Part shown: piece after piece, positions 1 through 9,445 of the stretch | How the letters are laid out: each line of letters opens with the position of its first letter | How positions within the stretch are numbered: the stretch's first letter is position 1 | DNA from: Dugong dugon | Lineage: Eukaryota; Chordata; Mammalia; Sirenia; Dugongidae | Direction: 5' to 3' | Length of the DNA stretch: 64,000 bases | NCBI GenBank assembly: GCA_030035585.1 | Contig: CM057475.1 | Location: 3,853,501-3,917,500, forward strand | Notes under the pieces: model-generated | What the model was told of the DNA's origin: nothing | The model's database searches: none | What the model saw: only the letters and a program-made list of their open reading frames with translations | Translations under genes and position numbers: made by a program

Positions 1-1048
1 TGTGCAGAGTAGAAGTATGATGTATAGGTAACACTGTTTATTAATTATGTGCTTGCCCAGAGCTGCGAATTGTATTTGTTTTCTTAAACCTCCCGCTACA
101 TGAACTAGCATAATCTATACCGTGAAGCACTGATGCTAGTTCATGCCAGTATCTGATAACATACCTCTCCCAGGAGATTTGATATTTTATTGTAAACAAA
201 GTAAGTGAAGAAACATTCATCTTCGAGTGCCCTAGGACATATTGCAAATGATAAACCCATTAAAGGAAGCAAAGGTGAGAAAAGAAAGTCGAATCTAAAA
301 CAGTTGGTGTTGTACTGAATGTCTTCAGAAAGCTGCGGCTTCCCTCTCATCTGCTGTTTCCTTAGCCCATTCTGAGTGTCGGTGCTTTTCAGAACAGAGA
401 GATCCCCAGGAGACGCAGGGCCCTCAGGCTTCCTCGTCATCTAGACATGAGTCCTGTTTGTTACGTGTCATGTATGCACACACACGTACAGCGGCCACGC
501 AGATGAGCAACCACGTGTGGCTTTCTTCCTGCCTCTCCGGCATCATCCTACGTCCCAGACGAGATACCATGTGCCTCATTTATGTGGGATTTTTATCCGT
601 TTTTTTTCCCACACAAATGAAAAGCAAATGTTTAGCAACTGCCATCAACACCAATCAAAAACAAAAACTCGTGTGTTGTGTTTGAGACTCTATGCAGTTA
701 AGTGAGTTGAAAATGTTGAGGTTTCACTGAATGGTTAAAGATAACTATACTGAATTTCGATCTTGTGAGTTTTTGTTAGGACAGAAAGGATTAATTTAGA
801 TTCACAGAGGCCTGAAACAGCCAAGAAAGATACAACCGTTACTAACAGAGGGTTGGCTTAAGTACCAGACTTTGGCAGAAGCCTTGGGGAAGCCCATCAT
901 TTCTCTAGTCCAGAGGTATCCAATCATGCTACCACCCTGTGCTAGAGGGAGGAATCTTTGAGAAGAAAGCAGACAATGACCACTGTGAGCGTGGCGGGTT
1001 GCCAATGGCAAGGATGGCTTTTGAAACGCCTGTAAGTACTCACGGTAA
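1..1048. other. CXCL12 intron 2, unique sequence
   Basis: This is intronic sequence downstream of exon 2. I see no exon, no clear repeat and no RNA gene. Short open frames on either strand look like chance, because none shows chemokine residues or a plausible splice context. Confidence 0.6.
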
Positions 1049-1126
1049 TAATGTTGCTATTGTTGTTGGCTGTCAACTCACGTTGACCCCATGCACAATG
1101 AAACAAAACGCTGCCCAGTCCTGGGA
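1049..1126 (-). mobile_element. AfroSINE fragment (long-type)
   Basis: A short fragment matches the tail-proximal part of the longer AfroSINE type, the same stretch seen near 42980 and 27170. It has a GTTGTTG-like start, then a GCTGTCAACTCACGTTGACC-like block and a CCCAGTCCTGG-like end. It lies in CXCL12 intron 2 beside a second SINE. Family naming is from memory. Confidence 0.55.
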
Positions 1127-1153
1127 ATAACATCTGCCTCTAATTACGCCAAG

Positions 1154-1370
1154 GAGTCCCTGGGTGGTGCAAATGGTTAAGTGCTTGGCTATTAACTGAG
1201 AGGTTGACAGTTCAAATCCACTCAGAGGCAGCTCAGAGAAAAGGCCTGGCAATCTACTTCTGAAAGATGACATCCATTGAAAACCCTGTGGAGCACAGTT
1301 CTACTCTAAAACACAGGGGGTCACCAGGAGTTAGAATCATCTTGAAGGCAGCTGATTTGGTTTTTGGTTT
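1154..1370 (+). mobile_element. AfroSINE with 13-bp target-site duplication
   Basis: This tRNA-derived SINE starts GGAGTCCCTGGGTGGTGCAA and carries a pol III B-box-like GTTCAAATCC. It ends in the GTTAGAATCA...TTTGGTTTTTGG tail shared with RTE LINEs. Flanking copies at 1141-1153 and 1371-1383 differ at one base (TAATTACGCCAAG and TAATTATGCCAAG), which fits a target-site duplication. It sits antisense in CXCL12 intron 2. Confidence 0.9.
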
Positions 1371-1487
1371 TAATTATGCCAAGTTTAAGGTTGGCCAATA
1401 GACATATATCATTTCTATACCTTTAACAGCTCTGTGAGTTAAGTGTTAATATGCCCATTAGATGCAACATCCCTAAAGGATGGGGTC

Positions 1488-1895
1488 CAAGACTTACATA
1501 ATCCATTCTACTCAGCCAGAAAGAGAAAGAAGTCCTGATACATGCCATAGCGTGCACGAATCTTGAAAACACGCCGAGTAAAATTAACCAGTCACAAAAG
1601 GGAAAATACTGTATGTTCTCACTTACAGGAAATAAGCAAATATACAGAAACTGGAGATTATTCATGGGCGTGAGGGGTGAGAAGGCAGGAGGAGGGAGAA
1701 GTTTTTGCTTAGGGGGCACTGAGTTTATGTTAATGTCAGTGGAATAATTTGGAAAAGGACAGCAAGAATGGTTGCCCAAGTTGAAGAATGTAATCAATGT
1801 CACTGAATGGTACGTGTGGAAACTGCTGAATTGGTGAAAGTTTTGTTGTGTATATTTTCACAATACACAACCAATAAACCTAATAAATAAATAAA
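1488..1895 (+). mobile_element. L1 3' end, antisense, next to the exon 2 splice donor
   Basis: The start resembles the end of L1 ORF2 (TACTCAGCCAGAAAGAGAAA, then CTTGAAAACACGCCGAGTAA). It continues into a 3' UTR with the usual CACTGAATGGTACGTGTGGA-type block and an A-rich tail of AATAAATAAATAAA at 1882-1895. The tail ends eight bases from the GT donor of CXCL12 exon 2. The copy is old and runs antisense to the gene. Confidence 0.75.
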
Positions 1896-1903
1896 GGACT
1901 TAC

Positions 1904-2021
1904 ACGATCTGAAGGGCACAGTTTGGAGTAGTGAGGATTTTGAGATGCTTGACATTGGCTCTGGCAACGTGGCTCTCGAAGAAACGGCATGGACATCTGT
2001 AGCTCAGGCTGACGGGTTTCC
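1904..2021 (-). CDS. CXCL12: CXCL12 exon 2 (mature chemokine, N-terminal half)
   Basis: These 118 nt, the usual length of this exon, complete Gly21 and encode precursor residues 22-59. The mature protein starts KPVSLSYRC, the segment that binds and activates CXCR4. It is followed by the CPC (CXC) motif at precursor residues 30-32 and the RFFESH receptor-binding segment. Cys55 is the third conserved cysteine; the fourth lies in exon 3, outside the window. The acceptor is CTAG before 2021 and the donor GTAAGT begins at 1903. The last two bases (GT) start the Val codon finished by exon 3. Residue 51 (mature position 30), Asn in the human protein, is Thr here (codon ACT at 1932-1930), giving KILTTPNC instead of KILNTPNC. 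All other residues in this exon match human CXCL12 as I recall it. Confidence 0.97.
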
Positions 2022-2404
2022 CTAGAAGAGGTAAGGAGAACAAGACACCTTGTTATCCTGCCAAGCCTTAGGGATGCACCCACATCTGAGTCTGCAGCCA
2101 GAGGATAAGGTGATGGAATGAGAGAGAAGGGGGAGGGGCTGGTAAGGCTCAAAAGCAGAGGGATGAGTTACAGGTGTATTCTGGGAAAGACCATCTCCTT
2201 GGGCAGGTGCACTCTGAGGTGAGACTCAGCTTATACAGAGCAAGGGGACAAAAGTACTTGGGCAGAGCTGGACACTAGACAGGGTGAGATTAAAGGAAAA
2301 AGCCACCTTCTCAGGTATCTCAAGACAAAAGCAGTAATAATAGCAGATAAGGGTTTCAGTCAAAAGTACTTAAGTTCCCAAGTTTTCTTTGCAAAATACT
2401 CTTC
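2022..2404. other. CXCL12 intron 1, distal part
   Basis: This is intronic sequence immediately upstream of exon 2. It holds the polypyrimidine tract and CTAG acceptor (2022-2025) and otherwise no recognisable feature. Confidence 0.6.
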
Positions 2405-2915
2405 CAGGACTGTTATGGATTGAATTGTGTCCCCCGAAAATGTATGTCAGCTTGTTCCAGTATTGTGTGGTTGTCCTCCATTTTGTGATGTGTTGTAATT
2501 ATCCTATGGGTTGTAAATCCTACCTCTACAATGTTAATGAGGCAGGATTACAGGCAGTCATGTTAACAAGGCAGGACACAATCTACAGGATTAGGTCGTA
2601 TCTTGATTCAATCTCTTTTTAGATATAAAACAGAAAAGCAAACAGAGAGAGGGAGGGCTCTCCGACCACAAAGAAAGAAGAGCCAGAAGTGGAGCTTGTC
2701 CTTTGGACCCAGGGTCCCTGTGCTGAGAGGCTCCTCTACCAGGGAAGATTGATGACAAGGACCTTCCCCCAGAGCTGACAGAGACAGAAAGCCTTCCCCT
2801 GGAGCTGGCGCCCTAAGTTTGGACTTTCAGCTTCCTAAACTGTGAGAGAATAAATTTCTCTTTGTTAAAGTCATCCACTTGTGGTGTTTCTGTTATAGCA
2901 GCTCTAGATGACTGA
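2405..2915 (+). mobile_element. Solo LTR resembling the MaLR (MLT1/MST) group
   Basis: The element opens with TGTTATGGATTGAATTGTGT, the typical start of MaLR-type LTRs, and closes with AACTGTGAGAGAATAAATTT and a CTGTTATAGCAGCTCTAGAT-like end. The middle (ATCCTATGGGTTGTAAATCC, AATGAGGCAGGATTA) looks lineage-specific. A polyadenylation-type AATAAA is near 2848. No internal retroviral genes are attached, so it is a solo LTR in CXCL12 intron 1. The exact subfamily is not determined. Confidence 0.7.
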
Positions 2916-5400
2916 GAAAAGGGCCAAGTGAGAAAAGATGCCAACTCAGGGAAGGGAAAGGGGGGAGGAGGCTCCATCCAGTCTCCCACCCCCTTTCCCT
3001 CCCTCCTCCTGGACAACTTTATCCCAGGATCCACTGCAGCTCCCAGGAATGCTGCCCTCCCCCACCTGCAGTCTTCCCTTCTAACTTTCTCCCTAAGCCT
3101 GGCCAGCACCACACAGTCCTGGCTGCCTTCCTACCTGTGGTCCCCAGAGGGCAGGCAGAGGGCCCGCCTCCTCGCCAGCACTTCCTCAAAGGCAGATTAG
3201 TCAGGCTGCAGTCAAAAGTGGCTTTCTTTGCCTGTTGGGGATGCTGCCTGCAGCCTCCTGGATTTTATTCAGATCTTTGTTTGCAATTCACCAATTTGCA
3301 AAATGCCAGAATTGACACTCATTAGTGTAAATTAGCAAGGGGCTCCTGCAAAACCCACCACTCATCCTTTGACTCTAGAATTACAAGCCCTGGGGGCTAG
3401 GATTTTTGCAGGGTTTTCTTTTTTCCCCCCCTGGAGATTTTATCCAAACCCTGCTTAATACCCAAATTATTTGAATTTGTGGATCCTTTCATCAGGGATT
3501 AAATGTGTGTCTGAAAATACTGAGTCCAGAGATTTAAGGGAGGGAGGGGGGAACTGCCTGTTTACAGAGCTCCCAGAGGCCTCTGGGGTTCTTAAGGTAG
3601 GCACCTTTGGGAAGAGAGCAGAATCCTTGAGAGTGAAGGGCTGATCTTGTTCTAAAGGCTCAATTCAGCTGATGGATGCCATGGACTAGGAACAGCATCA
3701 CAGTTAGCCCCCCAATCAAGGGAAGAGCAGACGGCTCTGCCCTTTCTGACCAAACAAAGCTACCTTGAAAACCAGGAAGGAGAAAGCCCATTTCAGTGTG
3801 CTCTGTGACTCCTGGCTGGGGAGCTAGCTGCCTTTCCCTTTATACCTGATCCAACTCCAGAAAGTCACCCCTGAGCCTGGCTTATAGCAATTGCACCAGG
3901 GGCCCTGCAGGGAAGTCAGCACCACAGTGTAACCAGATCACCTGGGAAAGCGACCCCGGCTGCTGGGGCCAGGCCTGGGTGATTAAGGAGTCCTCCAGCC
4001 AGGTCTCCCCTTAGCCCCAGACTTTCCCTGAGTTTCCCATAGGTCCTCCCTGAGCTGGAGCTGGCCGAACCCAGTGGTGAGGCAGGGAGCGTCCCAACCA
4101 CAGAGCAACCCTGAGCCCCAGAGTCCGCAGTGGTGGGGGCTGCCACTCTCAGTGTTCAGGAAGCAGCAGTCCGAGATCAGGCCAGAAATCAGAGCCCATT
4201 CCCCACTCAAAACAGGTTTTGCTCTTTATCTCCCTGCCACCCCTGGGATTATCCATTTCCTTCCAAGGCAATTTGTATTCCTACTCCCAGGAGGACCCAC
4301 TTGTTTGCCTGTCAAGTGGGAGAATTTCAATGAGTTTTTTAAACGGACAGAGTGATTAGGTGCTCTTATCAAGAGAACTTCGTGCAGTGTCCACCTGGTG
4401 TCCTTTCCTCCAGCTTTTTGTCAATATCATTAACTTTTCCAACCGTTTGGGATGTCACTTGATGTACAGCCAAGATGCCTGACTGGATGTGATGTTACCT
4501 CTCCCCACCCCCCAACATGGAACCTGGCAGCCTGGTTCCCAAAGCAGTTCCCAGAGAGTAATGCATAGACAAGAGCCTCCCCCCGCCACCCCCCAACAGC
4601 CAGCCAGCCCCCTCCAGCCAGGCCTGGGAATGTGGCCGACCCTTGGGTTTAACCCTGAGAAGCCCAGGGTACCTAGGGCTCAGCTGCTTGGCCAGGTAGG
4701 ACAATCCAGGAGGGTAGGAGCCTAGCCTGAGTCTCTGCAGGGCAGCTTTGGGGTTCAGCGATTGGATATAGGGCTACAGGACACAAGGGCTCAGTGAGGT
4801 AGAACAAAATGTAAGGAAGTGAGCCCACAAAGTGTGTGTGGGGGACAGGCTGTCCTGCAACTTTCCTGGGGACACTGGGGTAGCCCCAGGGCAGCTCCCC
4901 TCCACGAACGAGAGGTCCTGCAGATAACCTTCTGCCAGTGGTTTTCTGGTGGGTGCATCCAAAAAGAACCAGATCTGCCTGGGGCGCCATTTATCCAGAA
5001 GGCATGTCACCCTTGCCAGCCCCCTCATTGTTAATGCCCAAACCAGAGCACCCCAAGGCTTCCGGGGGTGAGGTGTCAGCGTGGAGCCGCAGCCTCGGAT
5101 ACTTTTTCAGCTACGGGAAAAATTCTACTTTGCCTTCAATCCAGATCCCTCTGCAGCTCTGACCAACAACTTGTTGCGCATTTAGGGAACCTTGCAGGGC
5201 AGTCAGGCGTCACCCTGGTTAGGGCTGCGCCTCCTGCCTAGCCCCGCCGAGCGCTCATCCAACCTACACCTGCTACCAGTCCGCAGCCTGCTGGGGCACA
5301 GGGGCCAGGTCTGCGGCCTAAACCGGCTTATAGCTCCGGGAGCGCTCCGGGGACTGCACAGAAGGCAGCTGCACCAAGAGGATTCAGAATGTCTTTCAAC
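2916..5400. other. CXCL12 intron 1, mostly unique sequence
   Basis: There are no exons and no clear repeats here. GC content is moderate to high except for an AT-richer island at about 3240-3560 that includes CACTCATTAGTGTAAATTAG. An 8-bp inverted repeat (CCCACTTG/CAAGTGGG) lies at 4296-4320, with a GATA-like CTTATC near 4367 and an E-box CACCTG near 4393. These are candidate intronic regulatory sequences only; conservation was not tested. Confidence 0.5.
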
Positions 5401-6487
5401 TCTGCGAGTTTGTTAGAAACTTCGCAGCCGAGAGAGGGCCTGATGGACATCGTTTTGTTTGGGGTTCAGAGGCAACAGTTTATTTTGGTTTGCAGCAGCG
5501 GTATCCTGTGATAGGGCAGTGAGTTTTCTCTTCCGCGTCAAAAAACAAAAAACAAAAAAAAAGAAAAGAAAAGAAAAACAAGCCTTTACCCTCTCCCGGT
5601 GAAATGGGATACCACCGTTCCCAGTGGCCCAAGGCATTGGCGATTGAACTTTGCTGCAGCGCTCATTACGAAGACAGAGCGCTCGGCCGAGTGACAAAGG
5701 CGCCAGTTTACAGGTGTGTTTGAAGGCTGGGGTGGGGTGTGCACAGCCCGGATGGCCCCTGCGCCTCTCTCTTGACCCCAGGAGGGCCAGGAGGAGGAGG
5801 GGAGGCAATGAGCTGGACTGCAAGGCTGTGTAAAAGCACAGCCAGGCGGGTTGCACAAGCCCGACAGCTCCGAGCGCAGCCCGTCCGCGCCAGGCCTGGA
5901 GCTTCGCGCTGGTGCGGGACAGACAGGGCCGGCCTTGCGTGGAGGGGATGCGGCGCAGCACGCACTGACCCCGCCGCCACGACCCGTACGTTACGCGGCG
6001 AGCCGGGCTTTGCAAAACAGTTTCCCATCCGCCGCCCGATCGCATCTCAGGCACAGAGTGCAGCGGGACCTCGGAGCCCATCACTGCTGGAAAGCTAGCC
6101 TGGCGCGGGAAAGCACAAACTGGCGGAGGACGGGAGCCTGTGGCCCGCGCGCGGTCCGGATACAGCTCCCCACCTCTGAGTCCTCCGCGCGCTCCGAGCC
6201 CAGTGGTCTTGCCTACCCTCGCTCTGCAGCGCGCTCGAGGACTGGCGGCCGCCCCAGGACCCGAGCCCTTCTGCGGGGACGCGAAACCTCGGCGCAGGCA
6301 GGCCAGCGAGGCGTGCCGCTTCAGACGCGGCTCCTCGACGGAGCGCGCCGGGAGAAGTGGGCTGCCTCCACCTTCCAGGTGTAAAGCGGCTAAGCAGTAG
6401 GTTCGCCCCGGCGGCGCGGGCAGAGCAAGCCGCGGCGCCGCAGAATCCCGGGCGCCTCCTCGCGCCTCCGCTTCCAAGCGCACTCAC

Positions 6488-6548
6488 CGTCGCTGAGGCA
6501 GAGCGCGGCCAGCAGGAGGGCCAGGACGGCGACGGCCTTGGCATCCAT
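6488..6548 (-). CDS. CXCL12: CXCL12 exon 1 (signal peptide)
   Basis: The start codon is at 6548-6546 in a good context (G at -3, G at +4). The 61 coding nt give MDAKAVAVLALL, then LAALCLSD and the first base of Gly21, close to the mouse and human CXCL12 leaders as I recall them. Residues 5-18 form the hydrophobic core of a cleavable signal peptide, with cleavage expected after Gly21. The exon ends GACG before a GTGAGTG donor at 6487-6481, and Gly21 is completed by exon 2. A second ATG at 6544-6542 is out of frame. The product is secreted. Confidence 0.97.
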
Positions 6549-6623
6549 CTCGCGGGCGGCGGGCAAGGAGCGGGCCGACGGGACAGAACGCGGTGGGCGC
6601 TAGCCGACCGAGAGTGAAAGTGC
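6549..6623 (-). other. CXCL12: CXCL12 5' UTR
   Basis: About 75 nt lie between the start codon and a GCACTTTCACTCTC stretch (6623-6610) that matches the beginning of the human CXCL12 mRNA as I recall it, so transcription probably starts near 6623. No upstream ATG is present in the leader. The start site is an inference. Confidence 0.7.
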
Positions 6624-6720
6624 CGGGACTGGGGCCGCGCGCCAGGCGCTTTAGAGGCGAGAGCGGGGCGGGGCGGGGCGGGGCGCGAGCCAAGGGGCGG
6701 GCCTGGAGCGGACTGGAGAC
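6624..6720 (-). promoter_or_regulatory. CXCL12 core promoter: TATA-like box and GC-box array
   Basis: Relative to the inferred start near 6623, a TATA-like TCTAAAG sits at 6655-6649, about -26 to -32. A perfect (GGGGC)4 array on the plus strand at 6665-6684, about -42 to -61, offers overlapping Sp1/KLF sites. Another GGGGCGGG lies near 6694. Roles are inferred from position and motif. Confidence 0.6.
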
Positions 6721-6935
6721 CGCCGCCTGGGGTCTGACGCTCGCCCGCTCTGACACCGCCGCCCCTGTCGCCTCCTCCTGTCCCTTCCTCCGCGCCTTTG
6801 GTGGCCCACGGGCCTCCTGGCGCTCTAGCCTTTGGCCTTCTCAGGCCCCGCCAGACCCTGCACCGCGGGCCTGGCCTGCAGAGCAGCTCCCAGCCGCGCA
6901 GAGAGGCTGGGCGTGGGCCATGCAGATGGAGAAAT

Positions 6936-7132
6936 GAGCCCTGGTGGCACTGTGATTAAGCGCTCGGCTGCTAACGGGAAGGTCTGTGGTTCGAACTCAT
7001 CAGCTGCTCAACGGGAGAAAGACGTGGCAGTCTGCTTCTGCAGATTTACAGCCTTGGAAGGCCTAGGGGGCAGTTCTGCTCTGTCCTGTAGGGTCGCTAT
7101 GAGTTAGCAATAGCTTCTGGTTTTGGTTTGGT
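6936..7132 (+). mobile_element. AfroSINE just upstream of the CXCL12 promoter
   Basis: The head reads GAGCCCTGGTGGCACTGTGA, with an intact pol III B box GGTTCGAACTC near 6989. The tail has GGGTCGCTATGAGTTAGCAA and then TTTTGGTTTGG. It lies about 0.3 kb upstream of the inferred CXCL12 start, in the opposite orientation to the gene. Confidence 0.9.
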
Positions 7133-7376
7133 AAGCGGATAGAGAGACTGATGCCTGGAGGCGGATTTTGAGCCCTGGTCCTTTGGCGGTGGGAAAGAAC
7201 GAGAACCAACGAAAAACAAGTCTGACCCAAGGAGAGGGCGGACTGCACCACGGCCTCTTAAGGTAGTCAAGAGCGGCCTGTTTTCTGGGTGCAGGACTTC
7301 AGGTGATCACCTGCCCCAGGTTCACTGCTCAGCGACCCCGAAAACTCCGCTTCATTGAACGAGACCAGTCTTTACA

Positions 7377-7675
7377 GTCAGAGCACCCTGATTCCAAATA
7401 ACACCATTACTTGCTAGCCGAGCTTCAGTTTCCTCACCTGTCAATTTGGGGCTCTAAAATAGGGCATTGTGCGACCCAAACGAAACAAAGAGGTTAGTCT
7501 CGGAGACCCTCACGAAAGGTGGCTTTACTCAGCTTCTGTTCTCTCGGCGGTGAAATGAACAGATCACAGTTCCCAGCCTGCGGAGTGGAAGTGGGGGAAT
7601 TGAATGAGATCCCCAGCCAAAGTGCTCAGCATCCGTCTGACACATAGTCAGTACTCAATAAATGGAAGCTAGAAA
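7377..7675 (+). mobile_element. MIR element
   Basis: The MIR signature TTCAGTTTCCTCACCTGTCA appears near 7426, and the right end carries TCAGTACTCAATAAATGGAA near 7650. The middle is diverged or interrupted. It is an old tRNA-derived SINE shared by mammals. Confidence 0.7.
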
Positions 7676-8500
7676 TCGTTTTTTAAAACTTCAACATTTT
7701 CTCCCTTTACCCAATGAACGCCCAGCGTGACTTCTGGGTCAGAGCTTCCGGAGCCCGCCGTTCCAGGCCAGAGGACCACACCGACGAAGCTTCCCTGACG
7801 ATATCTCAGACAGGCTCGGCCGGTCAGCCTCGCATGGGCCAGCCCTCACCGCAGGCCGGCGCGCCCCATCCCTGACCTCCGCAGCTGGGCGGAAGCCTAG
7901 CGAGCTAGGGGCGCAGGCAGGCTGCCTGGAGGCGCCGGGTGGGGCAAGCGCCCCGCTGGGCCGTGTTTCTGACCGCTGGCTATGCCAACCACCCCTTCTT
8001 GCCCTTTCCCGCGTGGCGAGGTAGACAGGATTCTGTCCACACGTCCATTTGCGTGGCAGGCCTAGGTGACCGGTCGTGAGCTCCAGGTTTCCGAGGAATC
8101 CCGGAGGAGGGGCGGTCTGAGAGGGGCGGAGACCTCCCGGCCCGGGCTCAATGGCTCCCGCTGGGGGCTCTGGAGTGGGGACGGTCAGCGAGAGGTTACC
8201 AGGGACTCCAGCGGAAGTAATGGGTGTCTTCTGCCTGTGTGCGTTTCCCAAACCACTTTGACGCCTACTTAGGTGAGCCGCAGAGCGCCCCAAGGACCTG
8301 CATTCATTCGTTCTTTCATTCGTCCATCCATCTATCCATCCTGGGCCAGGTCTACTTCTGGGTATTGGGGACAGACCCTGCTGACCCGGTCCCTGCTCTT
8401 AAAAAACAGTTTAGTGATGAAGGCAGTCCCGTGTCTTATTCATGGGTGTCCGCCTCGCCTCTCCTTGTCTCGCGGGGCAGGTTATAGAGAAGCCTGAGGT
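7676..8500. other. Upstream flank of CXCL12, unique GC-rich sequence
   Basis: CpG-rich DNA at about 7740-8000 lies between the two main CpG islands. A short ATTC/ATCC tandem stretch occurs at 8302-8341. I see no gene. The overlapping open frames on both strands are typical of GC-rich non-coding DNA. Confidence 0.5.
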
Positions 8501-8895
8501 CTGGCGGGCCACGGACCCATGCCGGTGTGGTGACTGGACTCGGGCGCCCTCTGGTGGCCACGCAACGGCCAGGCGGAGGGTCGCCGTCTCGGTCTCCGCC
8601 CCTCGCCCCCGCCCTGGGGCCCCAGCGGTTGATAGCCCCGCCCGGCCGGAATCACCGCGGAGCCTGGAGACTTGGCGGGACTGGGCGGTAAATCGGCGGC
8701 CTGGGGAGTGGGGCGCGCCCTGGAGCCCGGAGCCTGGAGCCCAGACCCTGGCCGGAGCCGCCAGGAGCCTCGCAGGCAAGTCCGGCCAAAGCAAACACTG
8801 CTCCCTTTTTGTTGCAAAACGGATAGACTGGAAGTGAGTTTTGCCCCGCAGCCCGAGGCAGCCTCTGGGAGACCCCCGCGCGGGCTGGATCCCGG
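8500..8895. promoter_or_regulatory. Second CpG-rich block about 2 kb upstream of CXCL12
   Basis: CpG density rises again, with GC boxes (CCCCGCC near 8636), an E2F-like TTGGCGGGAC at 8672-8681 and the CTCF-type motif at 8544-8560. A donor-like CAGGCAAGT near 8772 on the plus strand could end a first exon of a divergent transcript, but no spliced product is visible. It may be a distal promoter, an enhancer or an insulator. Confidence 0.5.
8544..8560 (-). promoter_or_regulatory. CTCF-type binding motif
   Basis: On the minus strand this reads TGGCCACCAGAGGGCGC, a near-perfect match to the CTCF core (CCACNAGRKGGC). Its position upstream of a developmentally regulated chemokine gene suits a boundary or loop anchor. 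Occupancy is not shown by sequence. Confidence 0.7.
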
Positions 8896-8992
8896 GTAGG
8901 GCTGGGGTGAAGGCTGGGGTAGGGCTGCTTGACCTCCAGATAGTGGACACACCTCGCAGGCCCCAGGACAAACATTCACTGCCCACTTCCCC

Positions 8993-9120
8993 CATTCATT
9001 CATTAAGGTAGTTATTGAACATCTACTACGTGTCAGGTTCTGGCTGCAGTAAAGGAAGCAAAAAACCTTGGCTCTGGGCTCCCCTGGAGTTTGTGCTCTA
9101 GTGAGGGAACTAAATGTAAA
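8993..9120 (-). mobile_element. L2 3' end
   Basis: ATTCATTCATTAAGGTAGTT followed by ATTGAACATCTACTACGTGT and CAGGTTCTG is the reverse complement of the L2 3' end, which reads towards TGAATGAATGAA. It is old and diverged. Confidence 0.6.
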
Positions 9121-9445
9121 TCATTACATGACGTGTGGAAAGTCAGTAAGTGCTGTGGGAAAAAGGAGGAGAGGGAAGGGGCAGCAGCGGTGAGGATTTT
9201 AACTAGGATGGCCAAGGATTTGTATTTTAGGCAAAATCTCCATAATTTTGAAGCTGACAAGCAATTTGAATTTAAAACTCCGCATAGGTCAACAATCTGG
9301 AGGCCAAGGCAAGAACGCAGACAGACAGATCTCCATCAGACCTGCACTTTTTAAATAGCCCAGCCCCAGATGCCTCCCACCTCAAGACAGCATCTCCCAC
9401 CGCCTCCACCCAGCACAGAGAATTACTTCCCCTTAAAGACACCTT

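Larger units (their letters stand above)
1..6623 (-). other. CXCL12: CXCL12 gene, 5' part (exons 1-2, intron 1, part of intron 2)
   Basis: This is the 5' part of the gene for the secreted CXC chemokine CXCL12 (SDF-1), the ligand of CXCR4 and ACKR3, which guides stem-cell homing and cell migration. Exons 1 and 2 are recognised from their protein sequence. They join in phase: exon 1 ends with one base of the Gly21 codon and exon 2 begins with the other two. Intron 1 runs from 6487 to 2022 (about 4.5 kb, GTGAGT donor, CTAG acceptor). Intron 2 starts at 1903 (GTAAGT donor) and does not end in the window. I looked for exon 3 (the segment starting ARLKNNN) on the minus strand of 1-1900 and did not see it, so it lies beyond base 1. 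The gene is therefore cut by the window edge, not visibly broken. Confidence 0.95.
5180..6930. promoter_or_regulatory. CpG island over CXCL12 promoter and exon 1
   Basis: CpG dinucleotides are dense, most of all at 5850-6800, and GC content is high, in contrast to the surrounding intron. The block covers the start of intron 1, exon 1, the 5' UTR and the promoter. CpG-island promoters are the normal state for mammalian CXCL12. A long minus-strand open frame in intron 1 (5413-6483) is explained by scarcity of stop codons in GC-rich DNA. An A-rich run at 5539-5580 interrupts the island's intronic side. Confidence 0.8.

Noticed and set aside
1-1900. CXCL12 exon 3
   Set aside because: I searched the minus strand for the ARLKNNN and KWIQEYL region and found no match, so the exon is outside the window.
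5413-6483. 356-codon minus-strand open frame in the CpG island
   Set aside because: It lies wholly in CXCL12 intron 1, begins just inside the exon 1 donor, is rich in Arg, Ala, Gly and Pro and has no domain. Long chance frames are expected in GC-rich DNA.
6940-7010. tRNA gene or other functional pol III gene
   Set aside because: A- and B-box-like sequences here and in the other SINE heads belong to tRNA-derived AfroSINEs without a full cloverleaf.
8411-9003. Overlapping minus-strand open frames of 173-194 codons
   Set aside because: They overlap in different frames within CpG-rich DNA with no domain or splice context.
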